Positions 22,662-30,802 of a stretch of 50,749 nucleotides of DNA are shown in pieces. Made by a program: the position numbers and the translations under genes. This DNA comes from Pseudomonadota bacterium (GTDB lineage: Bacteria > Myxococcota_A > UBA796 > GCA-2862545), in NCBI GenBank assembly GCA_005776945.1, contig SXOB01000080.1, positions 1-50,749 of the forward strand. The letters are read 5' to 3'. The notes beneath the pieces are model-generated. The model was not told where the DNA came from. It was given only the letters and a program-made list of their open reading frames with translations, and searched no databases. Within the stretch, counting starts at the first letter, position 1; each line of letters starts with the position of its first letter.

Positions 22662-24733
22662 AGGGCCTCCCGGGGCAGGATGGAGGAGGGTTCGTCGACC
22701 GACGTCACCCACAGCTGGTGGATGGCCCGTGTGGCGGCGACGTGCAGCAGGCGTCGGTTCGCCGGGACGTCCGGGTAGGCGCGCGCCGAAGCCTCGACGA
22801 TGACGACGTAGTCGAACTCGAGACCTTTGACCTGCGCCACCTCGGTGACTTCGATTCCCGGCGCGAAACTGAAATCGTGATCCATGACGCGTCGGACGCG
22901 CGGCACCTCGGCTTGCATGAGGCCACCGGCGTACTCGGCGGTGACGTCGGCATTGGGCGTCAGCAGGACGATCGACGCCAGCGGTTCGTCTTCGACGAGC
23001 TGGGTCAGGGCGATCGCGAGGAAGGCGACCGCGGCGCCCGAGTCCGTGAAGCGAAAGACCTCGACAGGAGGGCCGTCGCGCACGACGATCGGCGGGTCGC
23101 CGTCCTCCCGGAGGTCGCCAAGCAGCGCGAGCGCAAACGAAACGATGGGGCGCGACGACCGGTAGGAGACCCGCAACGTCTCGACCTCGGTGCCCGGCAG
23201 GCCGAGGTGGCCGAAAAAGGCGTTCCAGGACGTGAAGCCCGCGTCCGTCATCACGTGCTGCTGGGTGTCGCCAGCGAGGGTCAGGCTTCGGCGGCTGTCG
23301 AGGCAGTCGATGAGCACCTGAATCTCCGTCGGGGCGAAATCCTGGACCTCGTCGACGGCGATGTGACGGTACCGCATGGGCACGCCTCTGCGTCCACGCA
23401 GGGACCCGATGCGGAGCTGCCAGGCGCGCAGGAGGAGTGCGTCGTCCTCTTCATCCAGCCCGGCGGCGACCTCGTGGTCGCCGTCGAGCCAGCTCTGGAG
23501 GTCTTCGGCTTGTTGGGTCATCCAGCGGTGAACGCGCTCCCAGTCCTCCGCGGTGAGGAGATCCGGGGCGTGCTCGCGGAACACGGCTTCGAGGCGCTCC
23601 CGGCCCGTGGTGGTCGACAAGTAGTCGTCGATCACTTGTTCGGGCGTGGCGCTGGCGCTGCGGTGCCGCTCGAGCTGCTCGGTGAGCGCGATCAGGAAGG
23701 CCGGGTGGAGCTTGAGGCGGACGACGGCCGCCGGCGTGTCGGGGCGCACGGTCGTAGGCAGCTTCGGGAAGTGTCGGCGGCGCTGTTCCGCACACCAGGC
23801 ACCAAAGGTGACGACCTGAGCCTTGGGGACGCCAAGCGCCGGAAGGACGTGGGCAACGTAGTTGCACAGCGCGGGGCTCGCGACGACGAAAAGCGTGCGT
23901 TCGCTGTCCACTTCGGGGTCCGAATAGGCCAGGTAGGCGATGCGGTGGAGCGCGACGGTCGTCTTGCCGCTGCCAGCGGTGCCCCGGATGACGACGAGGC
24001 CAGAGTCCGGGGCGGAAATGAGCTTGAACTGGTCCTCGTCGATCAGGCCGGCGATGTCTGGCAGGCGCTTGTCGGCGCGGCGCCGGCCGCCCGCGAGATC
24101 GGTGCCCATTCGACGGTCTTGGGCCTCGCCGAGCGCGTAGGCGCGGACGGTTTCGCCGCCGCCGCCAGCGAGCCGGGGGGCCTCGCGATGGCGCTGGACC
24201 CAGCCGGTGTCCGTCTGTACGAAGCTGCCTTCGGGCGCTTCGATGCGGACGAGGATGCCGCGTTCAACGGCAACGACCCGCCGGGCGAGCACCTCGCCGA
24301 TGTGGACGCGGTTGCCGAGCTCCTCCTCGTAGTCGTCGCCCTGGGTGTACCGGTAGAACAAGCGGCTGATGGGGGCGTTTCGCCAATCGACGATGCGCAA
24401 CCCTTCGCCGATCCGGGTGGTCTTGCCGAGGAAGACGTCGCGGGTGCGGCCCCCTTCGAGCAGCCGGAGGTGAGCAAAGTACGGGTTGTCGGGGTCGACG
24501 GGCGTGACAGCGACGCGCTGCCGGAGTTGCTCGGCCCAGGCGGCATGGTGCTCGATCTGCTGCATGAGAGCCGGCTGGTCCTCCTCCTTGGCTTCGAGGA
24601 GCTCTTCCCGCATGCGCACGAGTTCGCCCACGATGTGGGTCTCCGACACGGTCGCCTCGTAGGGCCGCTCGTGCAGCCAGCGGCGAACCTGCTGCAAGAG
24701 CTCGGTCTCGTCGTCGATGATGGGGTGGTCCAC
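22658..24733 (-). CDS. HelD-like UvrD/Rep-superfamily ATPase
   Basis: A 691-residue SF1 ATPase. An N-terminal coiled-coil (~45-75) and the segment DPDNPYFAHLRL ... GLRIVDWRNAPISRLFY match HelD, a motor that removes and recycles stalled RNA polymerase. Helicase motifs: IRGTAGSGKTTVALHR (Walker A), YRHIAVDEVQDFAPTEIQ (Walker B), LAGDTQQHV (motif III), VSYRSSRPIV (motif IV), and the final VAQVKGLEFDYVVI and HVAATRA. GTG start with GGGAG about seven bases upstream. It is the head of the stretch running down to the phosphatase and follows slyX after 45 bases, where a TTAG element may give a second promoter. Confidence 0.85.
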   Translation of the reverse strand: MDHPIIDDETELLQQVRRWLHERPYEATVSETHIVGELVRMREELLEAKEEDQPALMQQIEHHAAWAEQLRQRVAVTPVDPDNPYFAHLRLLEGGRTRDVFLGKTTRIGEGLRIVDWRNAPISRLFYRYTQGDDYEEELGNRVHIGEVLARRVVAVERGILVRIEAPEGSFVQTDTGWVQRHREAPRLAGGGGETVRAYALGEAQDRRMGTDLAGGRRRADKRLPDIAGLIDEDQFKLISAPDSGLVVIRGTAGSGKTTVALHRIAYLAYSDPEVDSERTLFVVASPALCNYVAHVLPALGVPKAQVVTFGAWCAEQRRRHFPKLPTTVRPDTPAAVVRLKLHPAFLIALTEQLERHRSASATPEQVIDDYLSTTTGRERLEAVFREHAPDLLTAEDWERVHRWMTQQAEDLQSWLDGDHEVAAGLDEEDDALLLRAWQLRIGSLRGRRGVPMRYRHIAVDEVQDFAPTEIQVLIDCLDSRRSLTLAGDTQQHVMTDAGFTSWNAFFGHLGLPGTEVETLRVSYRSSRPIVSFALALLGDLREDGDPPIVVRDGPPVEVFRFTDSGAAVAFLAIALTQLVEDEPLASIVLLTPNADVTAEYAGGLMQAEVPRVRRVMDHDFSFAPGIEVTEVAQVKGLEFDYVVIVEASARAYPDVPANRRLLHVAATRAIHQLWVTSVDEPSSILPREAL

Positions 24734-24758
24734 GCGCTCCCGGGGGGATCGGTCCGCC

Positions 24759-24765
24759 CTAACCG
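24759..24765 (-). promoter_or_regulatory. TTAG-type promoter-like element (HelD gene)
   Basis: On the minus strand this reads CGGTTAG, 25 bases before the HelD GTG and inside the 45-base gap after slyX. It is a variant of the GCGTTAG element seen elsewhere. Confidence 0.25.
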
Positions 24766-24778
24766 TAGGTCTGGCCCG

Positions 24779-24964
24779 TCAGTAGTGGGGAGGTGGGGCG
24801 TCTTCGACCGCCATGCGCATGGCCGAAACCTCCTCGGTCGCGCGCTGGAGGTCGGAGCGAAGTCGGTCGACTTCGTCGCGCAGGGAACGGATCGTGCCGT
24901 CCAACTCGGCGAGCAGGTGTTCCTGGTAGGCGAGGCGGACCTCGAGGTCCATGATCGAGGTCAT
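24779..24964 (-). CDS. slyX: SlyX family protein
   Basis: A 61-residue coiled-coil protein. LEVRLAYQEHLLAELDGTI, the heptad pattern through DEVDRLRSDLQRA, and the C-terminal ending APPPHY are the SlyX signature. Its role is not well established; in enterics slyX lies next to slyD. The ATG at 24964 overlaps the previous stop (ATGA) and has GAGGAG nine bases upstream. The second ATG (residue 5) is a less likely start. Confidence 0.85.
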   Translation of the reverse strand: MTSIMDLEVRLAYQEHLLAELDGTIRSLRDEVDRLRSDLQRATEEVSAMRMAVEDAPPPHY

Positions 24965-26373
24965 TGGCAGCTCCTCGCGCTGGCTTCAGCGGGCGCCCCA
25001 CCCCCCACGCCGAAGGTGCCGGCCGGCCAGTGGGCGGTGCCGACCTCCCAGACCTCGTTGCGGTTCAGCGTCTCGGATCCCTCCCAGGCGAGCGCGCCGT
25101 CCAGCCAGACCGTGACCGTGGCGAGCGCCGGGAGTTCGGGTCCGAGCACCTCGAAGTAGTGAACGCGGACGGTAAAATCGCCGTCGGCCGGCGTGAGGAT
25201 GTTGATGTTCTCGGGCCCGCCGTCCGAACGCGAGTCGAGGTCGAGGCGCGGGCTCTCCCCGTCGGCGCCCCAGGACGGGTAGCGATTGCAGAAGCTGCAG
25301 TCGTCGGGGACGTCGAACAGGTCGGCGCCGTTTCGGGCCAGGTGCAGATCGAGATCCGCGCTCGCAAGGTCCCAGCGCAGTTCGACGTGCAAGTCGTCGA
25401 GTGGAATGGCGTCCATGACGCATCGGGTTGGCGCGCTCGAAAGGCCGATCGCGTTCGTGACGACGAGCTCGACCTCGTAAGTTCCGGCGAGATCGTAGCT
25501 GAGGATGCTGATGGGGTCCGAGGCCGCCGTCAACGAGGCCTGCGAGCCCACAGGCACCTTGGCGAGGGACCAATCGAAGGCGAGCGGCAGGTGGCCTGCG
25601 GGGTCGTGGGAACCCTGGCCGTCCAAGGCCGTCACGCCGGGTGGAGCCAACGTGGCTGGGCAGGCGATCTCGGCCACAGGGTAGTCGAGATCGGTGCCAC
25701 CGTTGCCAACGAGGAGGACGCTGACGTCAGGTTCGTCGGGGTCGTTCGACGGCAGCAGGAACGTGCCTTGGTCGCCGGCGTCGGTCGTCGGGCGGTAGGC
25801 GATCGGAATCGCTGCGGTGCCGTTTGCCGTCACGCCCGAGGGCAGCGTCGCCAAAGCGACGAAGGCCGGGGAGCCCGTTTGCTGAATCGTGCCGAGGAGC
25901 AATTCGGCCGCCCCGAGGTTGTGGACCTCGAGAATGGCGATGCCTTCGTCGCCGGCGGCCACCGTGCCGAAGTCGAGCACGGGGGGTTGAGGGTCGATGT
26001 CGGGAACCGGTGCGTACACGCCGTTGCCGGTCAACGGGACGCGAATCAGCGGGTGGGCGTCGTCGTTCGTGCTGAGGACCAGCTCGGCGGCGCTCGAGTC
26101 GAAGGTGGTCGGAGCGAAGCTGACGATGAGGGCGGCGCTGCTGTCTGGCTCCACGCTGAGGTGTTCGAGGTCCACCGCCCACAGACCCGAGGCGTCGTCT
26201 ATCGAAACGTCGACCTCGGCGAGGGCCTCGCCCCCGTTCGCGACGAAGACGGTCGCGCTCGCTGTGGTGGGAACCACGACGTCGCCGACGTCCAAGGCCT
26301 CTGGCGCGACGGATACCACAGGAACGAGGGCGCGAATCGCGACTTCAGGGCCACACGCCAGCAAGAAGAACAC
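24961..26373 (-). CDS. Lipoprotein with ASH (HYDIN-like), PKD and DUF2135-type domains
   Basis: A 470-residue surface protein with the shortest signal in the window: VFFLLAC, Cys at residue 7. The GTG is preceded by GAGGAGG five bases upstream; upstream codons include no obvious start with a ribosome site. Two Ig-like ASH/choice-of-anchor domains are marked by LDVGDVVVPTTASATVFVAN and LDFGTVAAGDEGIAILEVHN. A PKD-like domain follows (LDGQGSHDP ... YDLAGTYEVELVVTNAIG). The end (DLDLHLARNG ... GPENINI) resembles DUF2135/YfaP-type modules. This multi-domain style is common in Myxococcota envelopes. Function unknown, perhaps adhesion or scaffolding. First gene of a seven-gene run. Confidence 0.8.
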   Translation of the reverse strand: MFFLLACGPEVAIRALVPVVSVAPEALDVGDVVVPTTASATVFVANGGEALAEVDVSIDDASGLWAVDLEHLSVEPDSSAALIVSFAPTTFDSSAAELVLSTNDDAHPLIRVPLTGNGVYAPVPDIDPQPPVLDFGTVAAGDEGIAILEVHNLGAAELLLGTIQQTGSPAFVALATLPSGVTANGTAAIPIAYRPTTDAGDQGTFLLPSNDPDEPDVSVLLVGNGGTDLDYPVAEIACPATLAPPGVTALDGQGSHDPAGHLPLAFDWSLAKVPVGSQASLTAASDPISILSYDLAGTYEVELVVTNAIGLSSAPTRCVMDAIPLDDLHVELRWDLASADLDLHLARNGADLFDVPDDCSFCNRYPSWGADGESPRLDLDSRSDGGPENINILTPADGDFTVRVHYFEVLGPELPALATVTVWLDGALAWEGSETLNRNEVWEVGTAHWPAGTFGVGGGAPAEASARSCQ

Positions 26374-26530
26374 CGGTCCTCCTCGAATCGCCGTAAGACC
26401 CTGGCAGGCGGCTGCAAAGCGCCGTCCTGCTGCGCCCGCGGGGGCAGCCAGCCCCCCGCCGGCTCTGGTGTCGGCCAGCGGCGGCACCACGGTGGACCGA
26501 GGGGGCGGATAGGCCGGTGGGGGAGTCGCC
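26374..26530. other. Divergent promoter region between two lipoprotein genes
   Basis: A 157-base spacer between head-to-head genes. TTACGG-like and GGATAGG sequences lie at plausible promoter distances from each start, but neither matches the TTAG element exactly. No gene or clear palindrome is seen. Confidence 0.4.
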
Positions 26531-27403
26531 ATGTTCGTCCTGTGGCTCGCGTGCCGGCCTCAGTTGTCGTCGCCTGGGACGGCGTCTGCGCCCGAGGCCT
26601 CGGACCCTCCCGTCGAGCCGACGATGTCCACGGGCGCGACCGTGCCGGGTTGCGATGTCGACGAAATCGAGCCCAACGGATTCGGCGACCCGGCCACGCC
26701 GCTTGGCCTCGACGACCGGGGATGCGGCACGATCGGGGAAGCGGGCGATACCGACCACTGGACCGTGGCCGTGGATTTCGAGGGCTGGCTCTCGCTTCAG
26801 GTGTCGGCGGCTTCCATCGGTTCGCCCGCCAATCTGCGCCTCGTCCTTGACGGGCCCGAGGGCGATTCCGACCGCGGCAGTCAAGGTGTCGGGCAGTCAC
26901 CCGATCCCTACTTGCTCGTTCCGGCTGTGCCGGGGTCTTGGACGGCTGCGCTCGACGAAGAGAGCGGGCGGGGCGGCGTCGGATACGCGTACGAGGTCAT
27001 CGCGTCCGAGGCGAAAGAGCCCGGCATTTGGACCGCCTCAGAGGTGGAGCCCAACAATGCGGTGGGCGACGCCATGGCCGTGGGTACGGGCGACGTGATC
27101 TACGGTGAACTCGACCGCCTCGACCTCGATTTTTTTGCTGTAGAGGCCCCACCGGGACCCGGCGTCGACCTGACGATTTCGGCCGCCGCGTATGGCCTGG
27201 GTTCGCCGGGAATTTTCGAACTCGTCGCCTATGGCGAGGACCTCGAGACGCTCGGTCGTGCCGACGGCGGCCTCGACGGCGCGCTCGACCCCAGCCTCTC
27301 TCTACACCTCGAGGGCGGCGCCACGGCCACCATACAGATCCTCGAACAATCGGCGCAAAGCGGCCCTTTGTATTGGTATCTGCTCAGCGTGGAGGGCCCG
27401 TGA
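26531..27403 (+). CDS. Lipoprotein with two PPC-like (pre-peptidase C-terminal) domains
   Basis: A 290-residue protein beginning MFVLWLACRP, lipid Cys at 8. The start is certain: an in-frame TAG lies at 26510-26512 and none of the six codons between it and the ATG can initiate; GGGGGAG is the ribosome site. Two beta domains open with the E-P-N motif: VDEIEPNGFGD ... GDTDHWTVAV and SEVEPNNAVGD ... LDLDFFAVEA, the PPC pattern found in secreted bacterial proteins. No catalytic domain is present. Its stop overlaps the next gene's start (GTGA), making it the head of a four-gene unit ending with the HTTM protein. Confidence 0.85.
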   Translation: MFVLWLACRPQLSSPGTASAPEASDPPVEPTMSTGATVPGCDVDEIEPNGFGDPATPLGLDDRGCGTIGEAGDTDHWTVAVDFEGWLSLQVSAASIGSPANLRLVLDGPEGDSDRGSQGVGQSPDPYLLVPAVPGSWTAALDEESGRGGVGYAYEVIASEAKEPGIWTASEVEPNNAVGDAMAVGTGDVIYGELDRLDLDFFAVEAPPGPGVDLTISAAAYGLGSPGIFELVAYGEDLETLGRADGGLDGALDPSLSLHLEGGATATIQILEQSAQSGPLYWYLLSVEGP

Positions 27404-28338
27404 TTCTGTTGGCATTGGCTTGCAAGTCGCCCGACGCGCCGTTGCCCGCACTCACCGAAACGGGGTGGTTCGAGGCGGGCACGTGTCCCTACCAGGTGCT
27501 GAGTCGGACGCCGGAGGACGGCACGCAGGAGTGGTTTCTTGGCGACCCCCTTCGCGCGGAGACGACGGGTGCCGACCTCGGCGCGTACTTGCCCTGGGTC
27601 GTCGACGCGGCCCAAATCGCCGCCCCCATCACGACGACTTGGGACGGGGCGACCCTGATCATCGACGGTCCCTTCGATGCGGCGACCACGTACACGTGGA
27701 CGATCGACGCGTGTGGCGGGCCTGTCTCGACCACATTCTCGACCTCCGCACTTGGTGGGCCGCTCACGTCGGGGCCGGAGGCGCTTGTCGGTTCGGCCTG
27801 GGCGCTGGACTTGGGCTCCGCGACCTGGGACGAACCGGCGCTGCTCGGGGCCGTCGTTGGCATTTACGCGACCGCGCCCCTCATCGTGCAGGTTGAGGCG
27901 GCCGACGACGTTGCGCTTCGGTGGCTGGGGACGGGCGGCAAGCTCGACCCTTTCGAGGGAATCGTCGTCGATCCCTCCCAGGCCATGTGGACCTTCCCCG
28001 ATGCGGATTTCACGGAGCAGCCGAGCTTCCTCACAGGCGGAGCGACGGCCGTGATCAGCTGGGAGGGCCTCCCCGTCGAGGTCGACCAGTTGGTCTTTGG
28101 AGGCGTCTTTACGGCCGACGGCGTCGATATCGAACACGCAACGCTGGCTGGCGCCTTCGATCTTCGGCACATGGGGTCATTGGTCGGCGCAGGCGACGAT
28201 CCCGAGGGCTTTTGTGGCGTGTTGGGTGACCTCGGCGTGCAGTGCCGACTCTGCACCGATGGGACGTTGGCCTGCCTCGACGTCGCCCTGTCCGACGTCC
28301 CCGCGATTCCCCTCAGTCCCGGGATCCTGTCACCGTGA
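27400..28338 (+). CDS. Putative lipoprotein, Ig-like beta architecture
   Basis: A 312-residue protein. From the GTG in the GTGA overlap the chain begins VILLALAC, lipid Cys at 8; GGAGGG lies three bases upstream. A TTG at 27373 could give a 17-residue signal instead but lacks a ribosome site. The mature part has repeated beta stretches (TTTWDGATLIIDGPFDAATT, YTWTIDACGG) that suggest Ig-like domains, and several late cysteines (CGVLGDLGVQCRLCTDG). No named family recognised. GTGA overlaps on both sides place it in one operon with its neighbours. Confidence 0.7.
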   Translation: MILLALACKSPDAPLPALTETGWFEAGTCPYQVLSRTPEDGTQEWFLGDPLRAETTGADLGAYLPWVVDAAQIAAPITTTWDGATLIIDGPFDAATTYTWTIDACGGPVSTTFSTSALGGPLTSGPEALVGSAWALDLGSATWDEPALLGAVVGIYATAPLIVQVEAADDVALRWLGTGGKLDPFEGIVVDPSQAMWTFPDADFTEQPSFLTGGATAVISWEGLPVEVDQLVFGGVFTADGVDIEHATLAGAFDLRHMGSLVGAGDDPEGFCGVLGDLGVQCRLCTDGTLACLDVALSDVPAIPLSPGILSP

Positions 28339-28985
28339 AACGTGCCTTGCGCGATGCCTGGATCGCGGCCCACGTCACGCTCATCACGTTCATGGCGTTG
28401 CCCGCCGTGTCCAGACCTGTGTCCAAATCGGACATCTGGGACCCCACGGTCCGGGCGGAAATCGTGGGATGGGCGTCGACGCTACGCCGTCACGGGTACC
28501 GCCCCAACAACGATCGTGTGATCGAGGGCGTTTGGGAGGTGGCCAACCTCGCGCACAAGGGTCGTGCCGTAGTCCTTGCGCCCTTCGACCCGTACTCTCG
28601 GTGGTTGGGAACCTGGCAGGCGTGGCGCATGTTCGTGGCCCCACAGCGGTTCCCTGTTCGCTTTTCTGTCGAGGTCCAAGTCCAAGGGCTGTGGCGGGTC
28701 GTCTACCGGGACGTGGGCCCTGAAAGTTGGGGAGCGGACCTGCTGAGGGGAGAGCGAGGCCGTTCGTTGGTGTTCTCGACAGGATGGACGGGCGCACAGA
28801 TGGGGCGGGAGAGATTCGGGCGCTGGCTGGCGAACGAGGTGCTCGGCGATCATCCCGAGGCCACCGCGGCGCGCGTTCGGTACCAACGGGTCGCCCTTCG
28901 TCCGCCCGCCGACGTGATCGCCGGCACGCCCGAGCGCGTGACTGACGACGTCTCCGTGATGCTCCTTCGGGGGGAGGCTCCGTGA
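28335..28985 (+). CDS. Single-span envelope protein encoded before HTTM protein
   Basis: A 216-residue protein starting VKRALRDAWIAAHVTLITFM, one N-terminal membrane span after a basic tip. The rest is soluble, with conserved-looking aromatic segments: WLGTWQAWRMFVAPQRFP and VYRDVGPESWGADLL. The W-x-x-W-x-M-F pattern recalls the short companion proteins often seen with HTTM proteins. I infer that it partners the HTTM protein because their genes overlap by GTGA. Function unknown. Confidence 0.65.
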   Translation: MKRALRDAWIAAHVTLITFMALPAVSRPVSKSDIWDPTVRAEIVGWASTLRRHGYRPNNDRVIEGVWEVANLAHKGRAVVLAPFDPYSRWLGTWQAWRMFVAPQRFPVRFSVEVQVQGLWRVVYRDVGPESWGADLLRGERGRSLVFSTGWTGAQMGRERFGRWLANEVLGDHPEATAARVRYQRVALRPPADVIAGTPERVTDDVSVMLLRGEAP

Positions 28986-29926
28986 TCCGCGCGATCCGCG
29001 ACACGCTCGATCGTCGCGAGGATGGACGCAGCTGGGCCGTGTTCCGCGTGGGACTGGCCCTCGTGGCGCTCCTCGACGTTGCGTGGGTCGCCTTCGTGCC
29101 GGAACGGTGGCCGCTTTGGCTCGATCGCGCGGGTGGGGGTTGGCTCGCCACGGCGGGGTCGCCGCTGTTCAGGTGGGTGGGGGCGTCCGTCGAGTCGGTC
29201 GGGGCCGTTTCGATCGTCACGATGTCGCTGTTGGTCGCCGTCGCCGTCGGGCGGGGAGGCCGGGTCGTGGCCCTCGCTGCGCTCCTTGGCTTTGTTTCGC
29301 TCATCGACATCCATCCGGCGGCCGGGGGTGGCTACGACGAACTGTTGTCCAACGGGCTCTTCCTGATCTTTGCAGGCGGAACGGGCGCCTACAGCCTCGA
29401 CCACGTCCGCCGCACAGGCACATGGTCTGGCGATGTGCCCATGTGGCCCCGCATTCTGGTCGCCTACCAAATCTGCCTCGTCTACGCGACGACGGGCTGG
29501 CAGAAAATCAGCCTCCACTGGGTGCCTTGGGGGGATCGTACCGCGATCGCCGATATCCTGATGACGCCGTCCTACTCTCGCGTGGACCCCCTGTGGGTCG
29601 CCTACCTCGCACCGCTATGGGGCGTGCTCACGGCGGTCGTGTGGATCTGGGAGTGGCTCGCTCCCCTTTGGTTCCTCGCGTGGTTCCGATCGCTTCAGGC
29701 ACCGACGTTGTGGTGGACGAAGGTGCGACACGCGATGTGGGCCTTCGGCGTGGGCTTTCATCTTGCTTCGGGCGCCCTGCTCGAATTGGGCGCCTTTGCG
29801 CCTGCGAGCCTCGTGTTCCTGTTTGCGATGATGCATCCAAGAGCATGGGGTGCGGGCCGTCAGCTGAACAGTGCCCAGCCCGCCATGGCGGTCACGACCA
29901 ACCCGATGGCGGCGGGAACCCCGTAG
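28982..29926 (+). CDS. HTTM domain membrane protein (vitamin K-dependent carboxylase-related)
   Basis: A 314-residue inner-membrane protein with several hydrophobic spans. The middle, GYDELLSNGLFLIFAGG, then VAYQICLVYATTGWQKIS and the following W-x-x-G segment, is the HTTM pattern, named for similarity to the membrane part of gamma-glutamyl carboxylase. Most bacterial HTTM proteins have unknown activity. The catalytic Lys of the true carboxylase cannot be placed with confidence. GTGA overlap with the preceding gene and GGGGAGG upstream fix the start. Its last 67 bases overlap the convergent kinase gene. Confidence 0.8.
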   Translation: MIRAIRDTLDRREDGRSWAVFRVGLALVALLDVAWVAFVPERWPLWLDRAGGGWLATAGSPLFRWVGASVESVGAVSIVTMSLLVAVAVGRGGRVVALAALLGFVSLIDIHPAAGGGYDELLSNGLFLIFAGGTGAYSLDHVRRTGTWSGDVPMWPRILVAYQICLVYATTGWQKISLHWVPWGDRTAIADILMTPSYSRVDPLWVAYLAPLWGVLTAVVWIWEWLAPLWFLAWFRSLQAPTLWWTKVRHAMWAFGVGFHLASGALLELGAFAPASLVFLFAMMHPRAWGAGRQLNSAQPAMAVTTNPMAAGTP

Positions 29927-30777
29927 GGAACGGGCGGGGCGACGACGGGGACCCACGGTTCGAGCGCCTTGGCCAACTCGGAAGCGCTGACGAAACGGGC
30001 CGCGGGGTCTTTCGCCATTGTACGTTCGATGATGTCGGCCAGTTCCTTCGGGACGCCGGGGACGACGCTGTCGATCCGTGGCGCCGGTGCGCGAACCTGC
30101 ATGGCCATGGTCGCCGCCGGATTTTGGCCGTGAAAGGGCCAGCGGCCCGCGAGGGCCCGCCAAGCGAGGCAGCCGATGGCGTAAATGTCGCTACGGCCGT
30201 CGATTCGGTCGCCGCGAATCTGTTCGGGAGCCATGCCGTGGGGGCTGCCAAGGACGAGTTCGTCGCGGGTGCCGCCAGGCCGCGAACGCACCGACGTGGC
30301 CAGCCCGAAGTCGATCAGTGTGAGGTGTTCGTCGGTCCCGGTGCCGGAGATGAGCACGTTGCCGGGCTTGATGTCCCGGTGAACGAGACCGGCCGCATGA
30401 ACGTGGTCCGCTGCGCGGCAAATCTGCACGAGCCACGGCACGACGAGGTCGGGGGGCACAGGTCCGTTGCGCAGTCGATCCGACAGGCGGCCGCCGTCGA
30501 CGTAGGCGAGCGCCAGCCAGCCGGCGTCCGCGTCCGCGGCGATCATGCGCACCACATGGGGGTGATCGAGGCGGACCAACGCTTCGCGCTCCCGGTGGAA
30601 GCGCTCCGCCACCTCTTCCGCTGACTCCCCACCTACGGGCACGGGGAATTTGATGGCGGCGCGCATTCCCCCACCCAGGGGTTCGCCATCGTGGACGACT
30701 GACATGCCGCCCTGGGCCAATCGTCGGCCGACGACCCATCGGTCAGCAATGCGTTTAGGCGGCTGCGCGTCAGGCAC
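29860..30777 (-). CDS. Membrane-anchored Ser/Thr protein kinase
   Basis: A 305-residue Hanks-type kinase. Motifs: GRRLAQGGMSVVHDG (glycine loop), AAIKFP (ATP-binding Lys), LVHRDIKPGNVLI (catalytic loop), LIDFGLA (DFG) and GMAPEQIRG (APE). It ends with one membrane span (VPAAIGLVVTAMAGWAL) and almost no extracellular part, so it lacks a sensor domain. GTG 30775-30777 is chosen because it directly precedes the kinase fold (VPDAQPPKRIADRW); the ribosome site is weak. The reading frame extends further upstream but into the divergent gene. It is a single gene, divergent from the methyltransferase. Confidence 0.9.
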   Translation of the reverse strand: MPDAQPPKRIADRWVVGRRLAQGGMSVVHDGEPLGGGMRAAIKFPVPVGGESAEEVAERFHREREALVRLDHPHVVRMIAADADAGWLALAYVDGGRLSDRLRNGPVPPDLVVPWLVQICRAADHVHAAGLVHRDIKPGNVLISGTGTDEHLTLIDFGLATSVRSRPGGTRDELVLGSPHGMAPEQIRGDRIDGRSDIYAIGCLAWRALAGRWPFHGQNPAATMAMQVRAPAPRIDSVVPGVPKELADIIERTMAKDPAARFVSASELAKALEPWVPVVAPPVPYGVPAAIGLVVTAMAGWALFS

Positions 30778-30788
30778 GGTCGAACGGA

Positions 30789-30795
30789 CTAACGC
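30789..30795 (-). promoter_or_regulatory. TTAG-type promoter-like element (kinase gene)
   Basis: On the minus strand this reads GCGTTAG, 11 bases before the kinase GTG. The distance leaves almost no leader, so either translation is near-leaderless or the start lies elsewhere. Confidence 0.3.
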
Positions 30796-30802
30796 GGGGA
30801 CG

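Noticed and set aside
22718..25159. Plus-strand open frame opposite HelD and SlyX
   Set aside because: It spans two real minus-strand genes and their gap, which a true gene would be unlikely to do. No motif.
29860..29926. HTTM gene overlap with the kinase as sign of a wrong gene end
   Set aside because: Both ends are supported: the kinase needs its C-terminal membrane span, and the HTTM frame has no earlier stop. A 67-base tail-to-tail overlap is acceptable.
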